In this document: in pieces, positions 1 through 9,526 of the stretch
Position numbering within the stretch: position 1 is the first letter of the stretch
Layout of the letters: each line of letters begins with the position of its first letter
NCBI RefSeq assembly: GCF_048268305.1
Contig: NZ_JBLWVT010000006.1
Coordinates: 124,001-188,000 of the forward strand
Length of the DNA: 64,000 bases
From: Pseudodonghicola sp048268305
Lineage (GTDB): Bacteria > Pseudomonadota > Alphaproteobacteria > Rhodobacterales > Rhodobacteraceae
Direction: 5' to 3'
The notes under the pieces: generated by a model
What the model saw: the letters and a program-made list of their open reading frames with translations, nothing else
Database searches by the model: none
What the model was told of the DNA's origin: nothing
Made by a program: the position numbers and the translations under genes

Positions 1-1497
1 ATCTCCAACTGCGACAAGATCACCCCGGGCATGCTGATGGCGGCGATGCGGCTGAACATCCCGGCCGTCTTCGTCTCCGGCGGGCCGATGGAGGCCGGCA
101 AGGTGGTCTGGGACGGCAAGGAAACCGCGCTCGACCTGGTCGACGCCATGGTCGCCGCCGCCGATGACAGCTTTTCCGACGAACATGTCGCCGCGATCGA
201 ACAGGCCGCCTGCCCCACCTGCGGCTCGTGCTCGGGCATGTTCACCGCCAACTCGATGAACTGCCTGACCGAGGCTCTGGGCCTGTCACTGCCGGGCAAC
301 GGCTCGACGCTGGCCACCCATGCCGACCGCGAAAAGCTCTTTGTCGAGGCCGGCCACCTGATCGTCGATCTGGCGCGGCGTTACTACGAACAGGACGACG
401 CCAGCGTGCTGCCGCGCAACATCGCCACGGTGCCGGCCTTCAAGAACGCCATGTCGCTCGATATCGCGATGGGCGGGTCGACCAATACGGTGCTGCACCT
501 GCTGGCCGCCGCGAACGAGGGCGAGGTCGATTTCGACATGTCCGATATCGACGCGCTCAGCCGTCAGGTTCCGGTGCTGTGCAAGGTGGCCCCGGCCAAG
601 AACGACGTGCATATGGAAGACGTCCACCGCGCCGGCGGCATCATGTCGATCCTCGGCCAGCTTGACCGCGCCGGTCTGCTGGATACTTCGGTGAAATCGG
701 TCCACGCCGAAAGCCTGGCCCATGCGCTGGATCGCTGGGACATCACCCGCACCAATTCGGACAGCGTGCACGAATTCTTCCGTGCCGCCCCCGGCGGGGT
801 GCGGACCGAGGTCGCCTTCTCGCAATCGCGCCGCTTCGACACCCTCGATCTCGACCGCGAAAACGGCGTGATCCGCGACGCCGACCACGCCTTTTCCAAG
901 GATGGCGGTCTGGCCGTGCTCTATGGCAATATCGCCGAGGATGGCTGCATCGTGAAGACCGCCGGCGTGGATGACTCGATCCTCACCTTCTCGGGGCCCG
1001 CGCGCATCTTCGAAAGCCAGGATTCGGCGGTGAACGGCATCCTGACCGGCAAGATCAACCCGGGCGACGTGGTGCTGATCCGTTATGAAGGCCCGCGCGG
1101 CGGCCCCGGCATGCAGGAAATGCTCTACCCGACCTCCTACCTCAAGTCGAAGGGCCTGGGCAAAAGCTGCGCGCTGGTCACCGACGGGCGGTTCTCCGGC
1201 GGCTCGTCGGGCCTGTCGATCGGCCACGTCTCGCCCGAGGCGGCCGAAGGCGGCGCCATCGGCCTGGTCGAGGAAGGCGATATCATCGAGATCGACATCC
1301 CCAACCGCAAGATCCACCTGGCGGTGGAGGATGCGGTGCTGGCCGAACGCCGCGCCAAGCGCGAGGAAAAGGGCTGGCAGCCGGACGAACAGCGCAAGCG
1401 CAAGGTGTCGAGCGCGCTGCAGGCCTATGCGGCGCTGACCACCTCGGCCGCCCGCGGCGCGGTGCGCGACGTGCGCCAGATCCAGGGCAAGAAATAA
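1..1497 (+). CDS. ilvD: Dihydroxy-acid dehydratase IlvD, 3' part
   Basis: Dehydrates 2,3-dihydroxy-3-methylbutanoate and its isoleucine-pathway homologue in valine and isoleucine synthesis, in the cytosol. The reading frame is open from base 1, which encodes the ISNCDKITPGM stretch containing one of the Fe-S cluster cysteines; a second cysteine-rich stretch (CPTCGSCSGMF) follows near codons 71-81. The C-terminal half has the family's GRFSGG and GHVSPEA signatures. About 498 residues are present out of roughly 610 for the family, so some 110 N-terminal residues lie to the left of the window. The stop is followed by two hairpins that probably end transcription. Identification is firm; only the start is missing. 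Confidence 0.96.
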   Translation: MSNCDKITPGMLMAAMRLNIPAVFVSGGPMEAGKVVWDGKETALDLVDAMVAAADDSFSDEHVAAIEQAACPTCGSCSGMFTANSMNCLTEALGLSLPGNGSTLATHADREKLFVEAGHLIVDLARRYYEQDDASVLPRNIATVPAFKNAMSLDIAMGGSTNTVLHLLAAANEGEVDFDMSDIDALSRQVPVLCKVAPAKNDVHMEDVHRAGGIMSILGQLDRAGLLDTSVKSVHAESLAHALDRWDITRTNSDSVHEFFRAAPGGVRTEVAFSQSRRFDTLDLDRENGVIRDADHAFSKDGGLAVLYGNIAEDGCIVKTAGVDDSILTFSGPARIFESQDSAVNGILTGKINPGDVVLIRYEGPRGGPGMQEMLYPTSYLKSKGLGKSCALVTDGRFSGGSSGLSIGHVSPEAAEGGAIGLVEEGDIIEIDIPNRKIHLAVEDAVLAERRAKREEKGWQPDEQRKRKVSSALQAYAALTTSAARGAVRDVRQIQGKK

Positions 1498-1507
1498 CGC
1501 CCGCATA

Positions 1508-1559
1508 CCGGAGGCTCAGGCCTCCGGCAGCTTTGTGGCGGGCCGCTTCGGCCCGCCGC
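1508..1559. terminator. Pair of GC-rich hairpins between convergent genes
   Basis: An 8-bp stem (CCGGAGGC/GCCTCCGG, 1508-1527) is followed by a second stem (GCGGGCCG/CGGCCCGC, about 1539-1558). They lie between the ilvD stop and the stop of the minus-strand methyltransferase gene, so they could end both transcripts. There is no long T run. Confidence 0.55.
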
Positions 1560-1560
1560 C

Positions 1561-2487
1561 TCAAGCGTGCAGCATGATGCTTTCGCCTTCGGGGCTGTCA
1601 TCGCCCCGCCCCGCCGGTCGCTTGACCGCCTGGACCACCAGCCCCCAGATCGGCGCGCCGCGATCCTGGCGCAGCACCCGGCGATCCATCCGCACCTCGA
1701 AGCCCGCGTGATCAAGCAGCGCCGCCAGCGGCTCGGCCGCATGGGCATAGCGCCGGCTTTCCCGCAGCACATAGGCGCCCTGCCCCTCGTGCGCCTCGAC
1801 CGTAAAGGCGAACCGCCCGCCCGGACGCAGCGCCTGGGCGACCCAGCCGACGATCCGCTCCAGAGCGCCCAGATAGGCAAAGACATCCGCCGCGGTGATC
1901 AGATCCCATTGCTCCGCCCCCGGCGCCAGCGCGCTCAGGTCGCGTTTCTCCAACCGGTCATAGATGGCTTTCGCCTCGGCCTCGCGCAGCATCTCGGCCG
2001 AGATATCCCAGCCCTCCAGCCAATCGGCGCCACTGCGCAGCTCCACCCCCATCAACCCGGTGCCACAGCCCAGATCCAGCACCCGGCCGAAGGGGGCCGC
2101 CAGCCCCTCGCTCAGAAACTGCGGCGCGCGATAGTCCAGCTTGTCGACCAGCGCCGCGTCGAACTCGGCCGCATATTGATCGAACAGCGTCTCGACAAAG
2201 GCCGAAGGCATGGTATCGGCCAAGGAGCGGTCGCGCAGCAGGTCGAGCTGCAGGCTCGCCCCCAATCGGTCCTGCGGATCGGTGGCAAGCGCCGCCTCGA
2301 AAGCGGCAGCCGCCGCCGGCAACCCCGCCCCGGCGCGGATCTCGCCCAGTCGGAACCAGCCGGCCGCCCAGCCTGGCACCAGATCGAGCGCTTGAAGATA
2401 AAGCTCACAGGCCGCGGCGGGATCGTCAGGCAACAGCGCTTCGGCATAATCGGCACGGCGATCTGCGATCAGATCGCCGGAAGACAT
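1561..2487 (-). CDS. TPR-containing class I SAM-dependent methyltransferase
   Basis: About 308 residues. The N-terminal third is TPR-like (LLPDDPAAACELYLQALDLVP, then a second helix pair). The C-terminal part has a Rossmann methyltransferase fold: motif I VLDLGCGTGLMG, an acidic residue in EGWDIS, then AADVFAYLG and RPGGRFAFT. The substrate cannot be told from sequence. ATG at 2487 (MSSGD) was chosen; an in-frame ATG at 2502 is an equally possible start, and neither has a strong ribosome binding site. A much longer open frame continues upstream, but it is only the antisense of the acyl-CoA synthetase gene. It is divergent from that gene, with about 240 bp between them. Confidence 0.82.
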   Translation of the reverse strand: MSSGDLIADRRADYAEALLPDDPAAACELYLQALDLVPGWAAGWFRLGEIRAGAGLPAAAAAFEAALATDPQDRLGASLQLDLLRDRSLADTMPSAFVETLFDQYAAEFDAALVDKLDYRAPQFLSEGLAAPFGRVLDLGCGTGLMGVELRSGADWLEGWDISAEMLREAEAKAIYDRLEKRDLSALAPGAEQWDLITAADVFAYLGALERIVGWVAQALRPGGRFAFTVEAHEGQGAYVLRESRRYAHAAEPLAALLDHAGFEVRMDRRVLRQDRGAPIWGLVVQAVKRPAGRGDDSPEGESIMLHA

Positions 2488-2727
2488 CGAAACAGGGATC
2501 ATCGAGGTCACGGAAAAACACGGGCTCAGTTGCCCGCAATCGTCCTTTACCCGCGCCGCATCGCCGGTCAAGAGCTGTCCTCGATACCGCCCCGCCTGCG
2601 CCACCGGCGAGGGTGCTCGACACTCCCCCGGGTTTCCACGATAGTCCCCCCGAGGTCCGCCGCCGGAGGGCACCGACCGGGGCGGAACGGACAGAGGACG
2701 ACGACGAAAGCGGAGGAGCGGACGACC

Positions 2728-4356
2728 GTGACACCATCCATCTACGACCAGAATCTCGACGCCTGCATGGCGAATTACGAACAGCTCACCCCGCTCAGCT
2801 TTATCGAGCGGACGGCGGCCGTCTATCCCGACCGGATCGCCGTCGTGCACGGGCCGGTACGCCGCACCTGGGCGGAAACCTATGCCCGCACACGCGCGCT
2901 CGGCAGCGCGCTGATGCATCGCGGCATCGGCAAGAACGACACCGTCGCGGTGATCGCCGCCAATATCCCCGAGATGTTCGAAGCCCATTTCGGCATCCCC
3001 ATGGCCGGTGCCGTGCTGAACGCGATCAACACCCGGCTCGATGCCGAGGCGGTCGCCTTCATCCTCGATCATGGCGAGGCCAAGGTGGTTCTGGTCGACG
3101 GCGAATTCGCCGATGTGGTCGAGGCTGCGCTGAAGCTGTCGAACGGGCCCGAGCGGCTGGTGGTCGATATCGAGGATGCGACGCTGGAAGGTGGCCGCCG
3201 CATCGGCGCGCTGACCTATGAGGAGCTGCTGGCCGAGGGCGAGCGTGACTTCCAATGGGCGCCGCCGGCGCATGAATGGGACGCGATTTCGCTCAACTAT
3301 ACCTCGGGGACCACGGGCAACCCCAAGGGGGTGGTCTATCACCACCGCGGCGCCCATCTGAATGCGCTGGCGCAGTTGCAATCCTGGCACATGCCGCGCC
3401 ATTCGGTCTATCTCTGGACGCTGCCGATGTTCCACTGCAACGGCTGGTGTTTCCCCTGGGCGATTGCCGCCAATGCCGGCACCGCCGTCTGCCTGCGCCA
3501 TGTCCGGGCCGAGCCGATCTTCGACCTGATCGCCACCGAAACTGTCACCCATTTCTGCGGCGCTCCGATCATCCTGAACATGCTGGTGCAACATGCCGGG
3601 CTCAAGGCCTTCGACCACGAGGTGCAGGTGATGACCGCCGGCGCCTCGCCGCCCGCCGCCGTGATCCAGGCGATGGAGGCGATGGGGATCGAGGTCACCC
3701 ATGTCTATGGTCTGACCGAGGTCTATGGCCCCGCCGTGGTCTGCGCCTGGAAATCGGAATGGGACAGCCTGCCCGCCGATCAGCGCGCCCGGCTGAAGGC
3801 ACGTCAGGGGGTGAAGAACGGCGCCCTGGCGGAACTGATGGTGGCCGACCCGGAGACGCTGGAACCGGTGCCTTCGGACGGCCAGACCATCGGCGAGATC
3901 TTCATGCGCGGCAACAACGTGATGCGCGGCTATCTGAAGAACCCGACCGCCACCGCCGAAGCCTTCCGTGGCGGCTGGTTCGCCTCCGGCGATCTGGGCG
4001 TGATGCATGCCGACGGCTATGTCGAGCTGAAGGACCGGCTGAAGGACATCATCATCTCGGGCGGCGAGAACATCTCTTCGGTCGAAGTTGAGGATGTGCT
4101 CTATCGTCACCCGGCGGTGCTCGAGGCCGCCGTCGTTGCCCGCCCCGATGAGAAATGGGGGGAAACGCCCTGTGCCTTCGTCACCTTGAAGCCGGGACAG
4201 GAGGCCGACGCCGCCACGATCATCGCCTTCTGCCGCGAGCATATGGCCCACTTCAAGGCACCGAAAACGGTCGTCTTCGGCGAGCTTCCCAAGACCTCGA
4301 CCGGCAAGATCCAGAAATTCGTCCTGCGCGACCGGGCGAAAGAACTGGAAGCCTGA
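2728..4356 (+). CDS. AMP-forming acyl-CoA synthetase
   Basis: Predicted to activate a carboxylic acid with ATP and CoA in the cytosol; 542 residues. Seen: the P-loop-like YTSGTTGNPKGV, the MFHCNGW motif typical of the medium-chain/DmdB-like branch of ANL enzymes, the YGLTE adenylate motif, SGDLGV, the hinge DRLKDIIISGGENIS, and the C-terminal lysine in KTSTGKIQKF. The start is GTG at 2728, supported by an AGGAG at 2713-2717 about 10 nt upstream; there is no good ATG nearby. Family membership is certain. The substrate (short or medium fatty acid, or a methylmercaptopropionate-like acid) is not resolved by sequence alone. Confidence 0.9.
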   Translation: MTPSIYDQNLDACMANYEQLTPLSFIERTAAVYPDRIAVVHGPVRRTWAETYARTRALGSALMHRGIGKNDTVAVIAANIPEMFEAHFGIPMAGAVLNAINTRLDAEAVAFILDHGEAKVVLVDGEFADVVEAALKLSNGPERLVVDIEDATLEGGRRIGALTYEELLAEGERDFQWAPPAHEWDAISLNYTSGTTGNPKGVVYHHRGAHLNALAQLQSWHMPRHSVYLWTLPMFHCNGWCFPWAIAANAGTAVCLRHVRAEPIFDLIATETVTHFCGAPIILNMLVQHAGLKAFDHEVQVMTAGASPPAAVIQAMEAMGIEVTHVYGLTEVYGPAVVCAWKSEWDSLPADQRARLKARQGVKNGALAELMVADPETLEPVPSDGQTIGEIFMRGNNVMRGYLKNPTATAEAFRGGWFASGDLGVMHADGYVELKDRLKDIIISGGENISSVEVEDVLYRHPAVLEAAVVARPDEKWGETPCAFVTLKPGQEADAATIIAFCREHMAHFKAPKTVVFGELPKTSTGKIQKFVLRDRAKELEA

Positions 4357-4363
4357 TCGGCAT

Positions 4364-4385
4364 CCCGCCGCCCTCGGGCGGCGGG
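4364..4385. terminator. Strong hairpin between convergent genes
   Basis: A perfect 10-bp GC inverted repeat (CCCGCCGCCC/GGGCGGCGGG) with almost no loop starts 8 nt after the acyl-CoA synthetase stop and ends 8 nt before the htpX stop. It is well placed to terminate both genes; no T tract follows. Confidence 0.6.
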
Positions 4386-4393
4386 GCTCTCAC

Positions 4394-5320
4394 TTACCCC
4401 CAGGGGCCGCGCGAAGATTTGTCCGAGGCGCTCGCCCCCCAGGGCGCAGTGGCGCTGCGCGGGGCCGGACGCGGGGCGGATTGACCGGCGGCGCCTGCCA
4501 TCTGGCGCAGGGCGGCGACACGGTTGGCGGTCGAGGGGTGGGTGGAGAACAGATTGTCCGCCCCCTGCCCATGCAGCGGGTTGATGATGAACATATGCGC
4601 GGTGGCCGGGTTCCGCTCGGCCGCCATGTTGTCGATCCGGGCAGCACCGGCCTCGATCCGCTCCAGCGCCGAGGCGAGCCACAGCGGATTGCCGCAGATC
4701 TGCGCCCCGGCCCGGTCGGCGGCATATTCCCGCGTCCGGCTGATCGCCATCTGCACCAGGCCGGCGGCCAGCGGCGCCAGGATCATCATCGCCAGCGTGC
4801 CGAGAATGCCCATCCGTTCGCGCGATCCGCCGAAGAACAGCGCGAAGTTCGCCAGCATCGAAATCGCCCCGGCGAAGGTCGCGGTCACCGTCATGATCGC
4901 AGTGTCATGGTTGCGGATATGGGCCAGCTCATGGGCGATCACCCCCGCCAGCTCCTCGCGCGACAGGCTTTGCATCAGGCCGGTCGTCACCGCCACGGCG
5001 GCGTTCTGCGGGTTGCGCCCGGTGGCGAAGGCGTTGGGCTGCGGCTGTTCGATGATATAGACGGCGGGCATCGGGATGCCGGCGTTGCGCGCCAGCCCCG
5101 CCACCAGTTGCGCGAGCCCGCTGCGATCGGCCGATCCGACCAGCCGGGCGTTGTACATCCGCAGCACCATCCGGTCGGAGTTCCACCAGGTGAAGACGTT
5201 CATGCCGCCGGCGAAGATCAGCGCGATCAGCATGCCGCCCGAACCGCCGAGCAGATAACCCAGCCCCATGAACAGCGCCGTCATCGCGGCCATCAGAAGC
5301 GCAGTCTTGAAATACCCCAT
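4394..5320 (-). CDS. htpX: Membrane zinc metalloprotease HtpX
   Basis: An M48 heat-shock protease that degrades damaged membrane proteins. Of its 308 residues, two N-terminal membrane segments (about 5-23 and 28-45) precede the cytoplasmic domain. The zinc site HELAH is at residues 130-134, with a third ligand expected from the glutamate in REYAADRAG. Two more hydrophobic segments (about 145-165 and 175-195) follow. The start ATG at 5320 gives the family N-terminus MGYFKTALL and has AAGGA just upstream; the upstream in-frame extension has no family match. The C-terminus is extended and low in complexity, ending in PWG. It is separated from its downstream neighbour by the 4364-4385 hairpin. 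Confidence 0.95.
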   Translation of the reverse strand: MGYFKTALLMAAMTALFMGLGYLLGGSGGMLIALIFAGGMNVFTWWNSDRMVLRMYNARLVGSADRSGLAQLVAGLARNAGIPMPAVYIIEQPQPNAFATGRNPQNAAVAVTTGLMQSLSREELAGVIAHELAHIRNHDTAIMTVTATFAGAISMLANFALFFGGSRERMGILGTLAMMILAPLAAGLVQMAISRTREYAADRAGAQICGNPLWLASALERIEAGAARIDNMAAERNPATAHMFIINPLHGQGADNLFSTHPSTANRVAALRQMAGAAGQSAPRPAPRSATAPWGASASDKSSRGPWG

Positions 5321-5416
5321 CGGTCCTTGTCCTTCATCCCTCCCCCCGTGGGAGGGTCGATCCCGATCTGGATATAGGCACGGATCGCGCCCTTGCAATC
5401 GCCGCGGCGCGGCGGA

Positions 5417-6934
5417 TCACAGATGGCGCCGGATCACCTCGACCACACGGTCGACCGGCTGATCACCATCGACCTTCAACCAATTCATCGGCCCCAGATC
5501 ACGGGCAAGCTGGGTCTCCAAAATCTGCACCGTGGCGTCCGACACGCCACCCCGGCGCGCCGCCACCCTTTGCCGCAAGACCTCTGGCGCGACATCGAGC
5601 CATAGGCCGGTGAAGGGCGCGCCAACCTCCGCCCCCGCCAGGGCGATGGCGGCGCGCCGGTCGGCGCGATCGAACACCGCATCGGCCAGCACCGGGCAGC
5701 CGGCGCGCAGCAAGGCCGTGGTGCGCGCCGCCATGCTGCCATAGACCTGATCCGAGACCTCGGGGCGATAGGCGTCATCCGGCAGCCGGGTCTCCGGCGA
5801 GACGCCGAACATCGCCTTGCGCGCCCGGTCGCTTTCGATCAGCCGCGCGCCGGGGGCCGGCCCGATCAAGGGCGCCAACGCCTCGGCCACCGTCGACTTG
5901 CCGCTGCCGCTGAGCCCGCCGATCGCCACCAGCCGCACCGGTTGCGGCGCCAGCATTTCCATCGCCAGATCGTAATACTCCCGTGCCGTGCCGCGCGCCG
6001 CCTCCGCCTGATCCGCCGCCGCCGTCTCGGCCTGGGTGGCGGTCACATGCGCCCGCACCGCCGCCCGCAACGCCATGAAGAAAGGCAGCAGGGCAAAGCC
6101 GCCCTCGTCCCCCGTGCGGTCGAGATAGTGGTTCACCAGCAGATTGGCGAAATCCCTGAGCCCCCGATGCCAAAGGTCCATCGCCATGAAGGCCAGATCG
6201 TAGAGCACATCTATCGTCGCCAATTGGTCATTGAAGTCGATGCAATCGAACAGCCGCGGCTGCCCCTGCCAGAGGCAGATGTTACGCAGATGCAGATCGC
6301 CATGGCAGCGCCGGATCCGCCCCGCCTTGCCCCGCGCGTCGAGCAGCGCGGCGTGGGCGGCAAGCCGTTGCCGAAAGGCATCGTCGATCGCCGCCACTTC
6401 CTCCGCCGAAAACACCGTGCTTTCGCCGAACCCCGCCCGGTTGATCTCAAGCACGCCGGCGATATTGGCGGCCCCGCCCTGCCCGTCGGCGATCTCGGCC
6501 CGGGCATGGGCGGCGACGATCTCAGAGGACAGGGCGCGGATCATGCCAGCCTCCAGCTCGCCCCGCTGCGCCATCCGGTCGAACAGCCTGTCCTGATCGA
6601 AACGCGTCATCTCGACCACCGCGTCGATCAACGCCCCCGCGCCATCGAAGGCCAGGCCGCCGGCCCCTCGCGTGATCCGCCGCACGCCGAGATAGAGTTC
6701 AGGCGCGGCGGGACGGTTCAGCGCAAGCTCCTTCTCGCAGGCGGCGAGCCGGATCGCGGGGGTGGAGAAATCGGCATAGGGCAGATGCACCGCGCGCTTG
6801 AGCTTGAAGGCGCGCTCACCCACCAGGAAGATCACCGAGATATGGGTCTGCACCACCTCGACCGGCGCGACGCTGTCATGGCTCCGCGGATCGGCCAGAA
6901 AGGCAATCACCGCGCTCTGATCCTCTACCTGCAT
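5417..6934 (-). CDS. Fused APH-like kinase domain and P-loop kinase domain
   Basis: About 505 residues with two nucleotide-binding parts. The N-terminal part (about 1-320) is related to aminoglycoside phosphotransferase/choline kinase folds: HGDLHLRN at 211-218 and FDCIDF at about 229-234. The C-terminal part (about 333-505) is a small P-loop kinase/ATPase with the Walker A motif GGLSGSGKST (339-348). This two-domain arrangement is a known proteobacterial family with no settled substrate. ATG 6934 (MQVEDQ) was chosen because the frame upstream (up to 7006) looks uncharacteristic; a GGGAG lies about 12 nt before it. The gene stands alone. It is probably not a resistance determinant. Confidence 0.8.
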   Translation of the reverse strand: MQVEDQSAVIAFLADPRSHDSVAPVEVVQTHISVIFLVGERAFKLKRAVHLPYADFSTPAIRLAACEKELALNRPAAPELYLGVRRITRGAGGLAFDGAGALIDAVVEMTRFDQDRLFDRMAQRGELEAGMIRALSSEIVAAHARAEIADGQGGAANIAGVLEINRAGFGESTVFSAEEVAAIDDAFRQRLAAHAALLDARGKAGRIRRCHGDLHLRNICLWQGQPRLFDCIDFNDQLATIDVLYDLAFMAMDLWHRGLRDFANLLVNHYLDRTGDEGGFALLPFFMALRAAVRAHVTATQAETAAADQAEAARGTAREYYDLAMEMLAPQPVRLVAIGGLSGSGKSTVAEALAPLIGPAPGARLIESDRARKAMFGVSPETRLPDDAYRPEVSDQVYGSMAARTTALLRAGCPVLADAVFDRADRRAAIALAGAEVGAPFTGLWLDVAPEVLRQRVAARRGGVSDATVQILETQLARDLGPMNWLKVDGDQPVDRVVEVIRRHL

Positions 6935-7090
6935 CTTCTGCCGCGCTCCCCATCTGTCCTGCCCAGCCTCGCCGCAAGGATCGCCCGCGGCCATGACCCT
7001 GATCAAACTCTACCGCTCCCGGGACGACGGTCCACCGCCAACTGCGGGCAAATGAGGCGATCGCCATTGGCCCCGGTGCCCAAGGCAAGA

Positions 7091-7861
7091 TCATCTCAGC
7101 CGCGTGATCTCCTCGGCCAGCAGCTCGCACAGGACGATCTTGGCGACCGAGGGCCCCAATTCGCCCCGTTCGGGCAGCGGCGACAGCGGCGTCGCGATCA
7201 GCACCTGATCGCAGAGCTTGTTCAGATCGGCGATCCAGCGCCCCGACACCGCGACCCGATAGGCACCCTGCCCCGCCGCCAGCGCCAGGAGCCGGCCGGT
7301 TTCGGTGGTCAACCCGGTCTCCGAGATGGTGATGAACACCGACTGTCGATCGAAGGCCCCCATCACCTCGGACGCCGCGACCGGATCCTGAAACCCCCGC
7401 GCCACCAGCCCCAGCCGCGACAGCCGATAGGCGAAAAGCTGCGCCACCATCCCCGAGACGCCCGAGCCGAAGATGTCGATATGGCGCGCCGCCACGACCC
7501 GGCGGGCGAGCTGGCGCAGCGCCTCGGTCTCGGTGCCGTCGACGGTTGCCCGCACCGCCTCGGCGATGCGGCTGCCGATATCGGTGGGCCGCGGCTCCGC
7601 CCCGCTGCGATAGGCGATGTCCGAGGCCAGCGCGATCTTGAGCGCCGGAAAGCCCTCGAACCCCAGCCGGCGGCAGAAGCGGACGATGCTCGCCTCGCCG
7701 CTGCCGGTCAGCTCGGCCAGTTCCGCCATCGAGGCGCGCACCGCGACCTCGGGCTCGCGCAGGATGACATCGGCGATCCGCGCCAACGCCTCGGGCAGAT
7801 CGGCGCGGCTCGCCTCGATCCCGGTCAGGACATTCCGGCCAAAGGGATGGGGTTCGGGCAT
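7091..7861 (-). CDS. MurR/RpiR family transcriptional regulator
   Basis: 256 residues. The N-terminal HTH domain (about 1-77) contains MAELAELTGSGEASIVRFCRRLGF, the characteristic RpiR recognition helix. The C-terminal SIS domain (about 110-245) contains IDIFGSGVSG and SETGLTTET and should bind a phosphosugar. It is the last gene of the minus-strand ABC operon, 20 bp after the PHP gene, with GGAAAG about 8 nt before ATG 7861. It probably controls this operon in response to a phosphorylated sugar; a candidate operator lies at 13896-13936. Confidence 0.9.
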   Translation of the reverse strand: MPEPHPFGRNVLTGIEASRADLPEALARIADVILREPEVAVRASMAELAELTGSGEASIVRFCRRLGFEGFPALKIALASDIAYRSGAEPRPTDIGSRIAEAVRATVDGTETEALRQLARRVVAARHIDIFGSGVSGMVAQLFAYRLSRLGLVARGFQDPVAASEVMGAFDRQSVFITISETGLTTETGRLLALAAGQGAYRVAVSGRWIADLNKLCDQVLIATPLSPLPERGELGPSVAKIVLCELLAEEITRLR

Positions 7862-7881
7862 GAGGGTCTTTCCGGTCGGGG

Positions 7882-8784
7882 TCACAGCCAATACGGGTTG
7901 GTCCAGGCCCGCTTGCCGTCGGTTCCGATCACGATAACACGCAGCCAGGGGCTGCCTTCAAGCCCATCGAGCGGAATCACCGCGTGGCTGACGCCCTGTT
8001 CGAAGTGATAGCCGTGCTGATAGCCGCGCCCAATCACCAGGATGCCGCTGGCCGGGGTGCATTCGATCAGCAGCCCGTCGCCTTCGCGCGCCACCATGTG
8101 AATCTTGGGGCCTTGGGTCGAATAGAACTGACCCGCCTTCAGCGCGCTCAGGATCGCCTCGGGGCTGCGGTCTTCGGCCTTCAGTTCAATCCAGCCGCCA
8201 CCGAAGTCCGGCGTCTTGAAATGGGCGTCGTCGCAGGCATAGGTCAACAGCCGATGGCCCTTGTCCGCCAACCCGTCGAGCATATAGGCGCCATCGCCCT
8301 TGTCGTGCATCACCTGACAGCCGTGGTTGTAGATCTCAACCGAATGGGTGTGGTCGATCAGGCTCAGCGCGTCCTCGAAGGTCAGCTGATACCAGGCCGG
8401 ATGGGCGATGCCGACGAAGGCGCCGGCCTCAAAGGCACGCCGGGCCAGCGCCGGGCCGTCCTCGCCTGCGGCGGTAGGGGCGAAATCCTCGGGCAGCCCC
8501 ACGGCCACCAGATGCCAGAGTTCGCTCATCTCGGTGCGCGGCGCGTGCAGCTCGGCCCCGAGCAGCGGGGTGAAATCCTCGGTCCGCAGCGCCGAGATAT
8601 CGGTGAGCGGGAAACCGAAGGCCGGCAGGAAATGGTCGGTCAGCGACAGGAAGTCATAGCCGGCTGCGCGATAGCGGCGCGCCACCTCCTCCGGCGGCAG
8701 AGCGCCGTCGGAACGGTTGGAATGGGTGTGGATATTGCCCTTGAGAAAGGCACCGGGGGTTGAGAAAGGGGCGAAGTCGGTCAT
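7882..8784 (-). CDS. PHP-domain metallohydrolase
   Basis: 300 residues. The PHP signature is clear: the metal-binding HTHS near residue 19, LTDHF near 48-52, a glutamate in GAELHAPR, and later HPAW and CDDAHF. PHP enzymes of this size hydrolyse phosphate esters, including sugar phosphodiesters and histidinol phosphate. An AGGAT lies 7 nt before ATG 8784, and the gene begins 16 bp after the HAD phosphatase. Its place in an ABC uptake operon next to a second phosphatase suggests that it processes an imported phospho-compound; that is inference. Confidence 0.85.
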   Translation of the reverse strand: MTDFAPFSTPGAFLKGNIHTHSNRSDGALPPEEVARRYRAAGYDFLSLTDHFLPAFGFPLTDISALRTEDFTPLLGAELHAPRTEMSELWHLVAVGLPEDFAPTAAGEDGPALARRAFEAGAFVGIAHPAWYQLTFEDALSLIDHTHSVEIYNHGCQVMHDKGDGAYMLDGLADKGHRLLTYACDDAHFKTPDFGGGWIELKAEDRSPEAILSALKAGQFYSTQGPKIHMVAREGDGLLIECTPASGILVIGRGYQHGYHFEQGVSHAVIPLDGLEGSPWLRVIVIGTDGKRAWTNPYWL

Positions 8785-8800
8785 TGGATTTATCCTGGGA

Positions 8801-9454
8801 TCAGGCCGTCAGCAGGGTGCTGAGGGCGGGAATGCTATCGACAGTGGTCTCGGCGCCGGCCTCGATCAGGCGGTCGGCATGGCCGGGGGTGATATGGCTG
8901 CCACCGGTGAAACCGATGGCGCGGGCGCCGGCGGCGACGGCGCCGCGAATGCCCGAGGGGCTGTCGTCGATCACCAGACAGCGGTCGACCGACACGCCCA
9001 TCCGGCGGGCCGCGAAGAAAAACAGATCGGGCGCGGGTTTGCCCCGCGCCACGTCCTCGGCGCTGAAGACGCGATCGGGGAAGAAACCGTCGAGCCCGGT
9101 CAGCGACAGGGAAACCGCCAGCCGCCGGTGGGTGCTGTTCGAGGTCACGCAAACCGGCTGGGGCAGCCTCGCCAGCAGATCGGCTATGCCGAGGATCGGC
9201 CGAAGCCCCTCGTGAAACCGGTGAAACAGAAGCGTTTCATGGTCCTTGGCATAAGAGGGGTCCATCACCAGCCCGAATTCGTCCCGCAGCAGCAGGATCG
9301 CATCCGCCATGCTCTTGCCGGTGAAATAGCTATTGGCCTCCTGCCAGGTCATATGCAGCCCCTTGCGGGCCAGAAGATCGGCGGTGGTCTGGGCCGAGAG
9401 CGGCTCGCTATCCACGAGCACGCCGTCGCAGTCGAAAAAAATCGCGTCGGTCAC
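8801..9454 (-). CDS. HAD-superfamily phosphatase/phosphoglucomutase-like
   Basis: 217 residues, HAD subfamily IA. Motif I is FFDCDGVLVDSE (nucleophile Asp8), motif II is CVTSNS, motif III is the lysine in RGKPAPD and motif IV is VIDDSPSGI. The helical cap and sequence style resemble beta-phosphoglucomutases and sugar-phosphate phosphatases. It starts at GTG 9454; no ATG is available upstream in frame. It lies between the substrate-binding protein and PHP genes of the ABC operon, which suggests that it handles a phosphorylated sugar released from the transported molecule. Confidence 0.88.
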   Translation of the reverse strand: MTDAIFFDCDGVLVDSEPLSAQTTADLLARKGLHMTWQEANSYFTGKSMADAILLLRDEFGLVMDPSYAKDHETLLFHRFHEGLRPILGIADLLARLPQPVCVTSNSTHRRLAVSLSLTGLDGFFPDRVFSAEDVARGKPAPDLFFFAARRMGVSVDRCLVIDDSPSGIRGAVAAGARAIGFTGGSHITPGHADRLIEAGAETTVDSIPALSTLLTA

Positions 9455-9526
9455 TTGATATGGTCTTTACCTTCGAGGGCCGGAGACGGCGGAACACCGT
9501 CCCCGGCGGGATCATGGCGGATCGGA

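Noticed and set aside
2488..4251. Upstream extension of the methyltransferase frame (up to 896 codons)
   Set aside because: It is antisense to the acyl-CoA synthetase gene, histidine- and glycine-rich and without family character; the methyltransferase itself starts near 2487.
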